NCBI GenBank assembly: GCA_024639415.1
Contig: JAHEIK010000158.1
Coordinates: 1 to 8,219 of the forward strand
DNA: 8,219 nt
DNA from: Planctomycetota bacterium
GTDB lineage: Bacteria; Planctomycetota; PLA2; JAEUHO01
Reading direction: 5' to 3'
Of the stretch, positions 7,251 through 8,219 are shown piece after piece. A model generated the notes under the pieces. The model ran no database searches, was not told the DNA's origin, and saw only the letters and a program-made list of their open reading frames with translations. Positions within the stretch are counted from its first letter, which is position 1; each line of letters starts with the position of its first letter. Position numbers and translations under genes: made by a program.

Positions 7251-8218
7251 CTTTCGTCGATCGCCCCGCCGTGCCCCATCAGGACGAAGGGTGACCAGAA
7301 GAACGGATGGGGCTTCTCGGCCCGCGCGCGCAGCGCCGTCTCGCGCAGCGCCGCGGCCGGGGAGCTGCCGCCAGCCAGCTGCCGGTGGAAGGCCTGCATG
7401 AAGCCGGTCGTCTCCTTGTCGGGCACGGGCCACAGGCTCGTGACCATGCCCGCGGCGCCGGCTTGCAGGAAGCCCCGCACCAGGCCGAAGAGCTCGCCGC
7501 CCTCCGTCACGCTCACCTGCCCGGTGGCGCAGCCGGCGAGCACCAGCAGCTCGGGCCGCAGCCTGAGCTCGGCGATGCGCGGGATCGTCAGCCAGCCGTC
7601 GCCCAGCTTCACGCCGGACTCCATCGGGTCGTCGCGGTCGAAGCGCGCGTGGGCCGCGATGTGGATCACACGCGCCCTGCGGCCGAAGCGGCGCAGCGCG
7701 GAGGTGTCGGCCGTCTCGCCGATGAAGCAGCGGTGGTTGGGCACGAACGAGCGCAGCGCGTCGACCTCGCGGCGGATGTCGGGCGCCGCCTCGTCCGGCA
7801 CGCCGAGCAGCAGCGCCGTGCGCGTGCGCGCGCCGCGTTCGCGCTTGCAGTGCAGGTAGATCGAGGCGCTGGGCGCCTGCACGACCTCGTGCTCGAGCAG
7901 CAGGGGGTGGCCGGCCGCGCCGAGGGCGTGGAACGGCACGCCGTTCAGGTCGCCGTGCGGCACGATCACGATGCGGCGCGTCGCGAGCCGGTGCCGGATC
8001 GGCTCGATGAGCAGCTGGGACAGCTCTTCGAGCACCTGGTTCGCGCTGCGGGCAGCCGCGTTCACCATGGCCTCGTTGTAGTGCGTGTAGAGGTGCGGGT
8101 GGTTGAGCTGGAAGCTCATGCGCCGCAGCGCCTCCTGCAGGTACTCGCGCGTCACCGCACGACGCTGCACGTGGAGGTCGTCGCGGGTCACGACGAACGT
8201 CACCAACTCGTCGTCGGC
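7247..8218 (-). CDS. CHAT-domain protein, caspase-like peptidase (partial, N-terminus outside window)
   Basis: The visible 323 residues form the C-terminal CHAT domain, a caspase-related fold named for its link with TPR repeats; members include HetF-type proteins and proteases in bacterial defence systems. The reading frame is open to the right edge, so the true start lies outside; a TTG at 8206 is not a convincing start. Counting from 8206, the marks in order are IVIVPHGDLNGVPFHAL (79-95), VIHIAAHARFD with the catalytic His186 (codon at 7649-7651), LLVLAGCATGQ with the catalytic Cys226 (codon at 7529-7531), GLVRGFLQAGAAGMVTSLWP and the C-terminal HPFFWSPFVLMG. Both dyad residues are present, so proteolytic activity is plausible. 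The usual N-terminal TPR region is not visible. The stop interleaves with that of the convergent secreted-protein gene. No other defence gene is visible, so its role is open: regulatory protease, cell-death effector or structural protein. Confidence 0.93.
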   Translation of the reverse strand, partial: ADDELVTFVVTRDDLHVQRRAVTREYLQEALRRMSFQLNHPHLYTHYNEAMVNAAARSANQVLEELSQLLIEPIRHRLATRRIVIVPHGDLNGVPFHALGAAGHPLLLEHEVVQAPSASIYLHCKRERGARTRTALLLGVPDEAAPDIRREVDALRSFVPNHRCFIGETADTSALRRFGRRARVIHIAAHARFDRDDPMESGVKLGDGWLTIPRIAELRLRPELLVLAGCATGQVSVTEGGELFGLVRGFLQAGAAGMVTSLWPVPDKETTGFMQAFHRQLAGGSSPAAALRETALRARAEKPHPFFWSPFVLMGHGGAIDES

Positions 8219-8219
8219 G

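Noticed and set aside
6599..7294. 231-residue plus-strand frame overlapping the secreted-protein gene
   Set aside because: It is very Arg/His-rich and out of frame with the signal-peptide gene, which has a far better protein signature.
8204..8206. TTG as the start of the CHAT protein
   Set aside because: The frame stays open to the window edge, the TTG has no ribosome-binding site, and CHAT proteins normally carry a long N-terminal region.

Overview
The window is GC-rich chromosomal DNA from a Gram-negative-type bacterium. An LptB-family ATPase implies an outer membrane with lipopolysaccharide export. High GC, a greatly enlarged signal peptidase I and a CHAT protein next to a small secreted protein would suit Planctomycetota or a similar lineage. 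That placement is inference; no rRNA or other taxonomic marker is present.

From right to left on the minus strand, positions 6178 to 2 hold a housekeeping block: a 104-residue protein of unknown function, RNase PH (rph), the dITP/XTP pyrophosphatase (rdgB), the ribosomal GTPase LepA/EF4 (lepA), signal peptidase I (lepB) and, after a 386-bp gap, the start of lptB, which runs off the left edge. rph and rdgB overlap by ATGA, and lepA and lepB overlap by GTGA, so translational coupling is likely in both pairs. The lepA-lepB order is the same as in E. coli. The themes are RNA 3'-end processing, nucleotide-pool cleaning, translation quality, protein export and envelope assembly.

The lepB-lptB gap (651-1036) has no credible gene. 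From 799 to 1039 it is packed with at least six inverted repeats, the last of which contains the lepB stop codon. lptB and lepA share an upstream motif (CCTAGAATC, then CTGCATG) that places a -10-like hexamer only 8-10 bases before the start codon.

The right part differs. Positions 6179-6848 have no credible gene. A plus-strand gene (6849-7250) follows, encoding a small exported protein of unknown function. It converges with a minus-strand CHAT-domain protease-like gene that runs off the right edge. The two genes share the bases CTAG as interleaved stop codons. The CHAT His and Cys are both present.

The points most worth a second look are the roughly 285-residue insertion in signal peptidase I, the hairpin cluster after lepB, the possible leaderless-promoter motif, a palindrome covering the rph ribosome-binding site, and the secreted-protein/CHAT pair.
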